From an uncultured Ruminiclostridium sp. (GTDB lineage Bacteria; Bacillota; Clostridia; Oscillospirales; Ruminococcaceae): a stretch of 35,677 bases of DNA. Within the stretch, counting starts at the first letter, position 1; each line of letters opens with the position of its first letter. The stretch lies in NCBI GenBank assembly GCA_947629925.1, contig CANRFO010000023.1, positions 1-35,677 of the forward strand. Reading direction: 5' to 3'. Positions 6,560 through 12,853 of this stretch are shown one piece after another. A model generated the notes under the pieces. That model was not told where the DNA came from and ran no database searches. It saw nothing but the letters and a program-made list of their open reading frames with translations. A program made the translations under genes and the position numbers.

Positions 6560-7138
6560 TCATTCTATGATTTTGCTTCGCTGTGATTTTCTCGGCTTTT
6601 CTTTCGGGTATTCCCCATCGCAATACCCCAAAAGCACAAAGCAGCGGGCAATATAGTTTTCGGGAATACCCCACTCCTGCAAAAGCTCCGCACCGAGGTC
6701 GCCCTCAAACGTTTCCTCGCCCCTTGCGACTATGCAGGAGGAAATGCCGAGCTTCGTAGCCATCAGCACCATATTTTCGGCGCAGCAAAAGGCGTCGGGG
6801 ATACTGTAAAGAAAATTTTTCACCGCAAAAACAATGCAGACTGCGGGCGCGCCATAGAACCCGCCTTTAATTGTCGGGTCGTCGATAATGCTGGGCTGGT
6901 CAGCTGAAACATAGCTCCCCGACAGCTTTGAGCGGTCGAATTTAACGACGTTCAGCCTGCCGATCTTCTCCGCAAGCTCCGCGTTATGTACGCCGACAAT
7001 AATGCTCCGCTGACCGCCTCCTGCGCTCGGCGCGTAAGTCCCCGCCTCGATGATTTTTTCCATATCCTCGCGGGGGATCTGCCTGCGCTGATATTTTCGG
7101 ATAGAGCGGCGGTATTTCATAAGCTCCAGAAGCTCCAT
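6560..7138 (-). CDS. Nitroreductase-family flavoprotein
   Basis: This 192-residue protein has FMN contacts in RRSIRKY (9-15) and APSAGGGQ (36-43), GAPAVCIVFA in the middle, and ISSCIVARGEE and VLLGYCDGEYP in the second half, as in small NADH/ferredoxin-type nitroreductases. The start at 7138 is chosen because its ATG overlaps the radical SAM stop (TAATG), a standard coupling arrangement; the longer frame to 7225 would run deep into that gene. The substrate is unknown. Position between the maturase and the ferredoxin fusion suggests a redox role in peptide maturation or in a linked stress pathway. Its GC content is above that of the flanking core genes. Confidence 0.88.
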   Translation of the reverse strand: MELLELMKYRRSIRKYQRRQIPREDMEKIIEAGTYAPSAGGGQRSIIVGVHNAELAEKIGRLNVVKFDRSKLSGSYVSADQPSIIDDPTIKGGFYGAPAVCIVFAVKNFLYSIPDAFCCAENMVLMATKLGISSCIVARGEETFEGDLGAELLQEWGIPENYIARCFVLLGYCDGEYPKEKPRKSQRSKIIE

Positions 7139-8169
7139 TATTCCACCTCTTTCCAGCACTGCGGGTCGGCGGCATAAAAGTCGCCGTACGTCCCCTTTGC
7201 AACGGCAGGACAGCCACGACACCATGCCTTTAATTCACATTTACTGCATTTGACGAATTTGTCATACTCCCTATACTGCTCCATTTCACACACCCAGACG
7301 TCGGCAAGGCGGTCAGTGAACACGTTCCCGATCCTGCTGTCAGCAACCCGACGGCAGGCGTACACGTCGCCTGTCGGCAAAATCGTGATATGGCAGTTCC
7401 CGCAGTTGCACCCGCCGTAGATCATGTCCTCTTTCGCTTCCTCGGGGATCTTGAAAGCTCCTGTTTCGTATTCGTAAAGCGTCCAGAGGTGGTCTTTTCT
7501 GTTGAAACAGGTTTGGCAGCCTGCCGCCTCATACTCCTTGAATTTCTTATCGCAGATCTCAAGCAGCTCGCGGTATTCCTGCGGCGTCATTGAAGCGTCC
7601 AGTTCGCCGCCGCTTGGTACATACCGAGAAAAGGCGAATACGTTTGCTCCCGCCGCTACCACTGTATCAATAATTTCGGGGACTTCCAAGCGATTTGTTT
7701 TCGACACCGTCGTCATAACCACGCTTCGCATTCCCGAGCGGTTGATACAGCCGATTTTTTCAATCGTGCAGTCGAACGAGCCCGCTTTGCGAAACCAGTC
7801 GTGAGTGTCGCGAAGTCCGTCGATCGAGAGCTGATATTTCTCGCAGCCGTATGACCTGAGCTTTTTGCACACCTCGTCGTCAAGGTGAAACGGATTGCCC
7901 ATAACCGTAAACGGGATATTGTGTTTTTTGAAGAGCGCCAAAAGCCGCCGGAAATCCGTATGTAAAATCGGGTCGCCGCCTGTCAGGTAGAAGGGCAGGC
8001 GGTCATAGACCTCACAAAAATCAAGACAGTTATAGAATGTGTCTTCTATCTGAGCCCAGCTCATTGAATCAGGCTTTTTGCGCAGGTCACCTGAGAAGAT
8101 ATAACAGTGCTTGCGCCTTTGGTCGCACTCGTCGGTGATGTGCCACTGAAAAGAAAAATACTGTTTCAT
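7138..8169 (-). CDS. Radical SAM/SPASM peptide maturase, ACGX-system type, with an altered cluster motif
   Basis: This is 343 residues. The N-terminal radical SAM domain starts QWHITDECDQRRKHCYIF, has GGDP (64-67) in the GGE position and LSIDG on the fifth strand. The C-terminal SPASM domain has GGCNCGNCHITILPTGDVYAC, then CSKCELKAWCRGC and a final C near the end, enough Cys for auxiliary [4Fe-4S] clusters. Radical SAM enzymes need CxxxCxxC; here it reads C15-D-Q-R-R19-K-H-C22, so the middle Cys is Arg (CGC at 8115-8113, one transition from TGC). All else looks intact. From memory this matches the family annotated as the ACGX-system radical SAM/SPASM protein. It lies 93 bases after the precursor gene; ribosome site ACGAGG. 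It may be inactive, a sequencing error, or a real variant. Confidence 0.9.
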   Translation of the reverse strand: MKQYFSFQWHITDECDQRRKHCYIFSGDLRKKPDSMSWAQIEDTFYNCLDFCEVYDRLPFYLTGGDPILHTDFRRLLALFKKHNIPFTVMGNPFHLDDEVCKKLRSYGCEKYQLSIDGLRDTHDWFRKAGSFDCTIEKIGCINRSGMRSVVMTTVSKTNRLEVPEIIDTVVAAGANVFAFSRYVPSGGELDASMTPQEYRELLEICDKKFKEYEAAGCQTCFNRKDHLWTLYEYETGAFKIPEEAKEDMIYGGCNCGNCHITILPTGDVYACRRVADSRIGNVFTDRLADVWVCEMEQYREYDKFVKCSKCELKAWCRGCPAVAKGTYGDFYAADPQCWKEVE

Positions 8170-8191
8170 GTTTTCCTCGTTTTATATTAAA

Positions 8192-8204
8192 TCGGCTGCG
8201 CCGA
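8192..8204 (-). other. Small hairpin between precursor and maturase genes
   Basis: TCGGC and GCCGA enclose the loop TGC, followed on the minus strand by TTTAATATAAAA. It lies in the 93-base gap between the peptide gene and its maturase. Such gaps in RiPP operons often hold a leaky attenuator or processing site that lets the precursor outnumber the enzyme. The stem is short (5 bp), so this is tentative. Confidence 0.3.
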
Positions 8205-8262
8205 ATAATAATCGTGGTTCCCGACGGGATCGCTCCCACCGAGAACGGTTTGGAACGGATGG

Positions 8263-8478
8263 TTACTTATTGTCGCCGGCGCCACAGGCAGTTCCGCAAG
8301 CAGCAGGTTTTTCTTCCGACTTATCGGCAGCTCCGCAGGCGGCAGGAGCTTCGGCGGGCTTGTCGGACGCACCGCAGGCGGCAGGCTTTTCCTCCTTAGT
8401 GTCGGCAGCTCCGCAGGCTGTTCCACATGAAGAAGCCGTCTTTTCCTCGTTCCATTCGGCAAGATTTGAAAGTGCCAT
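8263..8478 (-). CDS. ACGX-repeat peptide, probable radical SAM (RiPP) precursor
   Basis: This 71-residue peptide has a leader-like N-terminus, MALSNLAEWNEEKTA, then six Cys-Gly units: C18, C22, C35, C48, C61, C65. The spacings are 4-13-13-13-4, a mirror-symmetric pattern, with core units (S/A)-C-G-(T/A) separated by charged Ala/Lys/Glu/Pro linkers such as DKSEEKPA. From memory this matches the ACGX-repeat peptides paired with a dedicated radical SAM/SPASM enzyme. The strong AAAGGAGG nine bases before the ATG points to high expression. It is the first gene of the operon, read from the divergent promoter region shared with the HxlR regulator. Composition (Ala, Lys, Glu, Pro, Cys) is strongly biased. 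The mature product and its modification are unknown. The longer overlapping frame at 8187-8462 is a shadow. Confidence 0.85.
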   Translation of the reverse strand: MALSNLAEWNEEKTASSCGTACGAADTKEEKPAACGASDKPAEAPAACGAADKSEEKPAACGTACGAGDNK

Positions 8479-8526
8479 GATCGTTTCCTCCTTTACGGGA
8501 TTCGGGATTTTGCCCCCGTAATTATT

Positions 8527-8581
8527 ATTTTACATGTTTTTCAAAACCGCACAAGTACGCACTTTATTGTGAGATACGCAC
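8527..8581 (-). promoter_or_regulatory. Promoter of the peptide operon with TACGCAC direct repeats
   Basis: On the minus strand TTGTGC (8554-8549) and TAAAAT (8532-8527) are 16 bases apart. Just upstream, TACGCAC (plus-strand sense) occurs at 8556-8562 and 8575-8581, 19 bases apart, overlapping and preceding the -35. That is a likely regulator-binding site, possibly for the divergent HxlR protein. The -35 is weak, which would suit an activated promoter. Confidence 0.5.
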
Positions 8582-8633
8582 CTTTTTGTAACTTTTGCGT
8601 GATTGCGGGCTTTATAAAGAAAATTTTTTTGCC

Positions 8634-8664
8634 TGTTGCATTTTCGGAAATGTTGCAGTATAAT
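8634..8664 (+). promoter_or_regulatory. Promoter of the HxlR regulator gene with TGTTGCA repeats
   Basis: TTGCAT (8636-8641) and TATAAT (8659-8664) are 17 bases apart. TGTTGCA occurs twice, at 8634-8640 and 8651-8657, so one copy covers the -35 and the other abuts the -10. This layout fits autorepression by a dimeric regulator. Confidence 0.7.
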
Positions 8665-8704
8665 ATGAGTGTAACATTCTTTTTTGAAGTAACGGAGGTG
8701 CCAT

Positions 8705-9034
8705 ATGAAAACAAAAGCCGAGCTATTGCCCGAGTGTCCTGTTGCGACGACCGTTCAGCTAATCGGAAACAAGTGGAAGCTTCTTATCATACGCAACCTG
8801 TCTGCTCGCTCGTGGCGATTTAACGAGCTTCAGCGGGATCTGGACGGAATCAGCCAAAAGGTACTCACAGACAGCCTGCGCTCTATGGAAGCGGACGGGA
8901 TCATCACCCGCACCGTCTATGCCGAAGTCCCGCCGAGGGTGGAATATGCCCTGTCGGAGCTGGGCGAGAGCTTAAAACCGATACTTGAAGCGATGAGGGT
9001 GTGGGGAGAGATGTATAAGAAAGAAAAAGAGTAA
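8705..9034 (+). CDS. HxlR-family (MarR-like) winged-helix regulator, possible thiol sensor
   Basis: This 109-residue protein has ECPVATTVQLIGNKWKLLII (10-29), FNELQRDLDGISQKVLTDSL and the wing YAEVPPRVEYALSELG, the HxlR/YodB/HypR pattern. C11 is in the conserved N-terminal position; in YodB and HypR the corresponding Cys senses quinones, diamide or hypochlorite. No other Cys is present, so sensing would need an intersubunit or mixed disulfide. It is divergently transcribed from the peptide operon across a 226-base region with repeat boxes, and so probably regulates that operon in response to electrophile or thiol stress. The ribosome site GGAGG is well placed. It is followed by a strong terminator. 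Confidence 0.9.
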   Translation: MKTKAELLPECPVATTVQLIGNKWKLLIIRNLSARSWRFNELQRDLDGISQKVLTDSLRSMEADGIITRTVYAEVPPRVEYALSELGESLKPILEAMRVWGEMYKKEKE

Positions 9035-9038
9035 ACAA

Positions 9039-9070
9039 ATCGGGGCTTTGCAAGAAAGTCCCGATTTTTT
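9039..9070 (+). terminator. Rho-independent terminator after the HxlR gene
   Basis: AATCGGGGCTTT pairs with AAAGTCCCGATT (one mismatch), with a 5-base loop and a T run, starting four bases after the stop codon. Confidence 0.9.
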
Positions 9071-9543
9071 AAATATTGGTGATAGTAAAATAACCCGCCC
9101 AAACCCGCATAATGCAGAAAAGGGCGGTTTTGGATTTCTGATCACTCCGCACTGCTTATGTTTTTGTCATGTTTTATGCGGGGTGTCATTTGACAATTTG
9201 TATATCGCAAATCATGTAAATCAAAATGTTTCAGTAGAAAGTAGTTGCCAATAGAAACAAATCCGTTTCGCTCAGCTTTCAGCATAGTTATATTTGATGA
9301 AAAACGCGCCGTTCCTTATGGAAAAGCAGAGAGCTATGTCATATTTGAATAAAACAACAATTGATTTATACATAAAAAGAGCAGTTACCGCAATTAAACG
9401 ATGCTGCTCTTTTCTTTTTTACATCAACCGACGATTGCCTTAAACATTTGGGTGAAAACTTCTTTGTGGATAGCTCACTTTGGGAAACGCCTTTATTTAT
9501 CTTCACCATGAAATAATAAAGAAATAATCTTTTCATATATCTA
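9071..9543. other. Intergenic junction between the GC-richer island and the core operon
   Basis: No gene is supported. There is an imperfect hairpin AACCCGCCC/GGGCGGTTT at 9092-9129. A short frame from TTG 9245 to 9352 encodes 35 residues ending AVPYGKAESYVIFE; it reads like the tail of a lost protein but has no recognised family. A terminator is listed separately at 9374-9420. Composition drops from GC-richer to AT-rich here. Confidence 0.35.
9374..9420. terminator. Bidirectional-looking terminator in the island/core junction
   Basis: AAAAGAGCAG (9375-9384) pairs perfectly with CTGCTCTTTT (9404-9413), followed by a T-rich tail. No intact gene lies immediately upstream, which supports the idea that a gene has been lost from 9245-9352 or thereabouts. 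Confidence 0.75.
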
Positions 9544-9572
9544 TTGAAATATTTATAAAAATATGGTATAAT
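9544..9572 (+). promoter_or_regulatory. Strong SigA promoter of the Ddl-like/argS operon
   Basis: TTGAAA (9544-9549) and TATAAT (9567-9572) are exactly 17 bases apart, in a very AT-rich setting. The start codon is 34 bases further on. Confidence 0.88.
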
Positions 9573-9605
9573 TTTTTATCAATATTTTATATGAGGAGCA
9601 GACAA

Positions 9606-10673
9606 ATGGCTAAAATCAAAGTTGCTGTTTTGTTTGGCGGGCAGACAAAAGATCATGCAGTTTCACTCCGTTCGGCATATTCGGTGATAAAAACTTTGTC
9701 TGAGGGAAATTATGAGGTTATTCCCATTGGAATTACCCGTGCAGGACGATGGCTATATTATCCCGGAAATTATGATTCCATAACAGACGGAAGCTGGGAG
9801 AACGATTCTGACTGTTGTCCTGCGGTTATCAGTCCTGACGCTGTTCATCACGGAGTAATAAAGCTTATAGACGGCGACAGTCTAGCGCTTCAGCGTATTG
9901 ATGTTATTTTTTCATTACTTCACGGGAAATTCGGCGAATGCGGAAGGATACAAAGCTTATGTAAACTTGCCGGCATTCCCTTCTTAGGCAGCAATCCCGA
10001 ATCATCAAATACCGCTTTGGATAAAGCTATGACTCATCTTGTTCTTGATGAAGCGGGAATAAAGACGATAAATTATTTTTGCGTAGAGCGTTCAGATATG
10101 CCTGATATTGACTTGATAATTCAGCAGCATAAAAATTCAATACATTATCCCATGTTTGTAAAAGCGTCAAGCTGCAGCTCTTCTATTGGTTTAAACATCG
10201 CATTTGATCAAAATGAACTTAAATCCGCATTGAAAATGGCTTTCTCTCATCATCATAAGGCTGTTGTTGAAGATGCGTTGTCAGGACGAAATATATGCTG
10301 CTGTGTTTATGAAAATGAAGGTCTTGTCGCAGTTACGGGAATAGGCGAAATCGTAAAACTTAACAGTGCAATTGATGACCTGAACAATTACATAAGCAAA
10401 ACATCAAGCTTTGAATGTCCTGCTGATATACATGAATTATTGGTAAAGGAAATACAGAATACGGCAATACGTGCTTTCAGGGTAATGAACTGTCAAGGAT
10501 TTGCGGTTATAGATTTTCTGCTTAATGAAGATAATTATTATTGCACAAATGTTGCTACTGTTCCGGGATTTACGGAAGAAAGCATAATAAGTCGACTTAT
10601 GGCAGCAGATGGGATATCATACTCGGAAATGCTGAACATAATGCTTAACAATGCTTTGGAATCAAAGGTATGA
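9606..10673 (+). CDS. D-alanine-D-alanine ligase-like ATP-grasp protein, probably catalytically altered
   Basis: This 355-residue protein has overall Ddl architecture: LFGGQTKDHAVSLRSAYSVI (9-28), LLHGKFGECGRIQSLCKLAG (104-123), GSNPESSNTALDKAM, an ATP-grasp lysine in MFVKASSCSSSIG, and VATVPGFTEES. Compared with E. coli DdlB, E15 is D16, R255 is V301, and the metal ligands E270 and N272 are N315 and A317 (TNVATVPG instead of NEINTxPG); only D257 remains (D303). This looks like a paralogue with weakened or lost ligase activity, or with a different substrate. The ATG at 9606 is preferred over 9591 because AGGAG (9594-9598) then sits at the right distance. It heads an operon with DUF1934, argS and others. 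Confidence 0.82.
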   Translation: MAKIKVAVLFGGQTKDHAVSLRSAYSVIKTLSEGNYEVIPIGITRAGRWLYYPGNYDSITDGSWENDSDCCPAVISPDAVHHGVIKLIDGDSLALQRIDVIFSLLHGKFGECGRIQSLCKLAGIPFLGSNPESSNTALDKAMTHLVLDEAGIKTINYFCVERSDMPDIDLIIQQHKNSIHYPMFVKASSCSSSIGLNIAFDQNELKSALKMAFSHHHKAVVEDALSGRNICCCVYENEGLVAVTGIGEIVKLNSAIDDLNNYISKTSSFECPADIHELLVKEIQNTAIRAFRVMNCQGFAVIDFLLNEDNYYCTNVATVPGFTEESIISRLMAADGISYSEMLNIMLNNALESKV

Positions 10674-10685
10674 GAAAGGAATAAA

Positions 10686-11117
10686 ATGGAGAAAAACGTC
10701 TGTATCAACATAAAAAGCATACAACGTGCCGATGATGACGAAGATGTTACGGAATTGTTTACCTACGGAACGCTTTCGCCCATGCCGAACAACAACGGAT
10801 ATATTGTAAAATATGAAGAAAGTGAAGCGACAGGCTTTCAGGGAAATAATGTTACCCTTGATATAAAAGACGAAGTTGTGAGAATGTCAAGGCATGGAAA
10901 CTCCGAGTCCAGTCTTATAATTGAAAAAGGCAAGAAACATCATTGTCATTACGGAACACAATACGGAGATTTTATGATAGGCATTAACGCTGATGATATC
11001 AGATCCACGATCACTGACAATGGCGGAGATTTGTATTTAAAATATACCGTAGATATAAATTCAGATTTTCTTTCAGAAAATGAAATGTTTATAAACATAT
11101 GTGAAAGAACAGAATAA
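10686..11117 (+). CDS. DUF1934/YwiB-family beta-barrel protein
   Basis: This 143-residue protein has the pattern of the YwiB/DUF1934 family: GTLSPMPNNNGYIVKYEESE, VTLDIKDEVVRMSRHG, a HCHYGTQYGDFMIGI segment and LYLKYTVDIN near the C-terminus. The fold is lipocalin-like; the biochemical role is unknown. Its position just upstream of argS is the same as for ywiB in Bacillus, which strengthens the assignment. It starts 12 bases after the Ddl-like gene with a GAAAGGA site. Confidence 0.85.
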   Translation: MEKNVCINIKSIQRADDDEDVTELFTYGTLSPMPNNNGYIVKYEESEATGFQGNNVTLDIKDEVVRMSRHGNSESSLIIEKGKKHHCHYGTQYGDFMIGINADDIRSTITDNGGDLYLKYTVDINSDFLSENEMFINICERTE

Positions 11118-11149
11118 ATTTAAAAGTATTTGCACAGAAAGGAACAATA

Positions 11150-12835
11150 ATGATAAACACCATAGAAAACGCAAAAAAAGAAGTAAAAGAAATTGTAATG
11201 AACGCTTTGGGAAGACTTATTGCCGAAGGAAAGCTTCCCGCTGAACCCATTCCTGCTTTTGCGGTCGAGATACCTAATGATAAAACCCATGGGGATTTTT
11301 CATGTAATGCCGCCCTCGTGTCAGCGAAGGCTTTTAAACAAAACCCGAGAAATATAGCAGCGTTGATTGTTGAAAATGCAGTTCTTGAAGGAACAGCGTT
11401 TGAAAGAGCCGAGCTTGCAGATCCTGGTTTTCTGAATTTCTTTGTTGGAAAAGATTGGTTTGCAGGTACAGTAGAAGCTGTGCTTACAGAAAAAGAAAAT
11501 TACGGAAAAACAAACGACGGTGAAGGCAAACGTGTTTTAGTCGAATTTGTTTCCGCAAATCCTACCGGACCGATGCACATAGGTAACGCAAGAGGAGGAG
11601 CTTTGGGCGACTGTCTCGCTTCCCTGCTTCAATATGCGGGTTATTATGTTGAGAGAGAGTTTTATGTAAACGACGCAGGAAATCAGATAAATAAATTTGC
11701 GCTCAGCCTTGACATACGTTATCGTCAGTATTTCGGAGACAATGTTGAAATGCCTGAAGACTCATATCACGGTCAGGATATAATCGATCATGTGGAAAAT
11801 TTCATAAAAATCCACGGTGATAAATATTTGAATGTTTCCGATGAAGAACGCAGCCGTGCGCTCGTTGAATATGCACTGCCTTTAAACATAAAAAGACTGG
11901 AAGACGATCTGCTGAAATACAGGATAAAATATGACACATGGTTCAGAGAAAGCACGCTTCATAAAGATGGTTCTGTAAAAGAAATAATCGATATTCTCAC
12001 AAAAAACGGATACACTTATGAGCAGGAAGGCGCTATTTGGTTCAAATCCTCCGAACTCGGTGATGATAAGGACAGAGTACTTGTAAGAGCCAACGGTATT
12101 CCTACCTATTCTGTTCCTGATATGGCTTATCATTATAATAAACTTATAAAAAGAAACTTCGATATTGCAATTGACGTACTCGGAGCGGATCATCATGGTT
12201 ATGTGCCCAGAATGAGGGCGGCAATGAAAGCGCTCGGTATTGACGAAAACAGGCTTCAGGCTGTTATTTATCAGATGGTAAGCCTTATAAGCAACGGTGA
12301 AGCTGTAAAGCTGTCAAAAAGATCGGGTAAAGCTATCACATTGGCTACTCTGCTTGACGAAATACCGATGGACGCAGCGCGCTTTTTCTTTAATCTCCGC
12401 GATGCAAATACACATTTTGATTTTGACCTTGACCTTGCAGTGGAGGAAAGCTCTAAAAACCCGGTATATTATGTGCAGTATGCTCATGCAAGAATATGCC
12501 GTATTCTTGAAAAGCAGCGTGAAGAAGGAAAAGAGTGCAAGTTACAGCCTGCCGATAAGCTTGTGTATACAGAACAAGCTGAATATGAGCTTATAAGACA
12601 TATTGCTACGCTTCCCGATGTTATAAGTGAAGCGGCAAAAAATTATAATCCTTCTGCCATTACCAAATATCTTTATGAACTTGCTCAGCATTTTCATAAG
12701 TTTTATGATTCCTGCCCTATAAAAGGCACGGAAGAAGCTGTATTGCAATCTCGTCTTTCACTTTGTACTGCTACTAAGATCGTACTTAAAAATCTGCTTG
12801 ATATGCTAAAAGTTGAAGCTCCTGAAAAAATGTGA
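11150..12835 (+). CDS. argS: Arginyl-tRNA synthetase
   Basis: This 561-residue class I synthetase charges tRNA-Arg. Motifs: FVSANPTGPMHIGNARGG with the HIGH-type HIGN, and the KMSKS counterpart VKLSKRSGKAITL. An N-terminal Add-1 domain (first 110 or so residues) is present, as is the C-terminal helical anticodon domain with YVQYAHARICRIL. The length is normal. No T-box leader precedes it; it is read from the operon promoter at 9544. The ribosome site AGAAAGGAAC precedes the ATG at 11150. Confidence 0.97.
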   Translation: MINTIENAKKEVKEIVMNALGRLIAEGKLPAEPIPAFAVEIPNDKTHGDFSCNAALVSAKAFKQNPRNIAALIVENAVLEGTAFERAELADPGFLNFFVGKDWFAGTVEAVLTEKENYGKTNDGEGKRVLVEFVSANPTGPMHIGNARGGALGDCLASLLQYAGYYVEREFYVNDAGNQINKFALSLDIRYRQYFGDNVEMPEDSYHGQDIIDHVENFIKIHGDKYLNVSDEERSRALVEYALPLNIKRLEDDLLKYRIKYDTWFRESTLHKDGSVKEIIDILTKNGYTYEQEGAIWFKSSELGDDKDRVLVRANGIPTYSVPDMAYHYNKLIKRNFDIAIDVLGADHHGYVPRMRAAMKALGIDENRLQAVIYQMVSLISNGEAVKLSKRSGKAITLATLLDEIPMDAARFFFNLRDANTHFDFDLDLAVEESSKNPVYYVQYAHARICRILEKQREEGKECKLQPADKLVYTEQAEYELIRHIATLPDVISEAAKNYNPSAITKYLYELAQHFHKFYDSCPIKGTEEAVLQSRLSLCTATKIVLKNLLDMLKVEAPEKM

Positions 12836-12853
12836 CCTACTCGGAGGATAATA

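Noticed and set aside
8187-8462. 91-residue minus-strand frame overlapping the ACGX peptide gene
   Set aside because: Shadow frame; the ACGX frame has the strong ribosome site, the regular Cys pattern and the operon context.
8168-8521. 117-residue plus-strand frame rich in AAPQAAGF repeats
   Set aside because: Antisense image of the repeat-bearing peptide gene; its repeats simply mirror the ACGX repeats.
9245-9352. 35-codon frame ending AVPYGKAESYVIFE as a real gene
   Set aside because: TTG start without a ribosome site and no recognised family; kept only as a possible remnant.
9606-10673. Ddl-like gene as a VanA-type resistance ligase
   Set aside because: Several catalytic positions are lost and the neighbours are housekeeping genes, not resistance genes.
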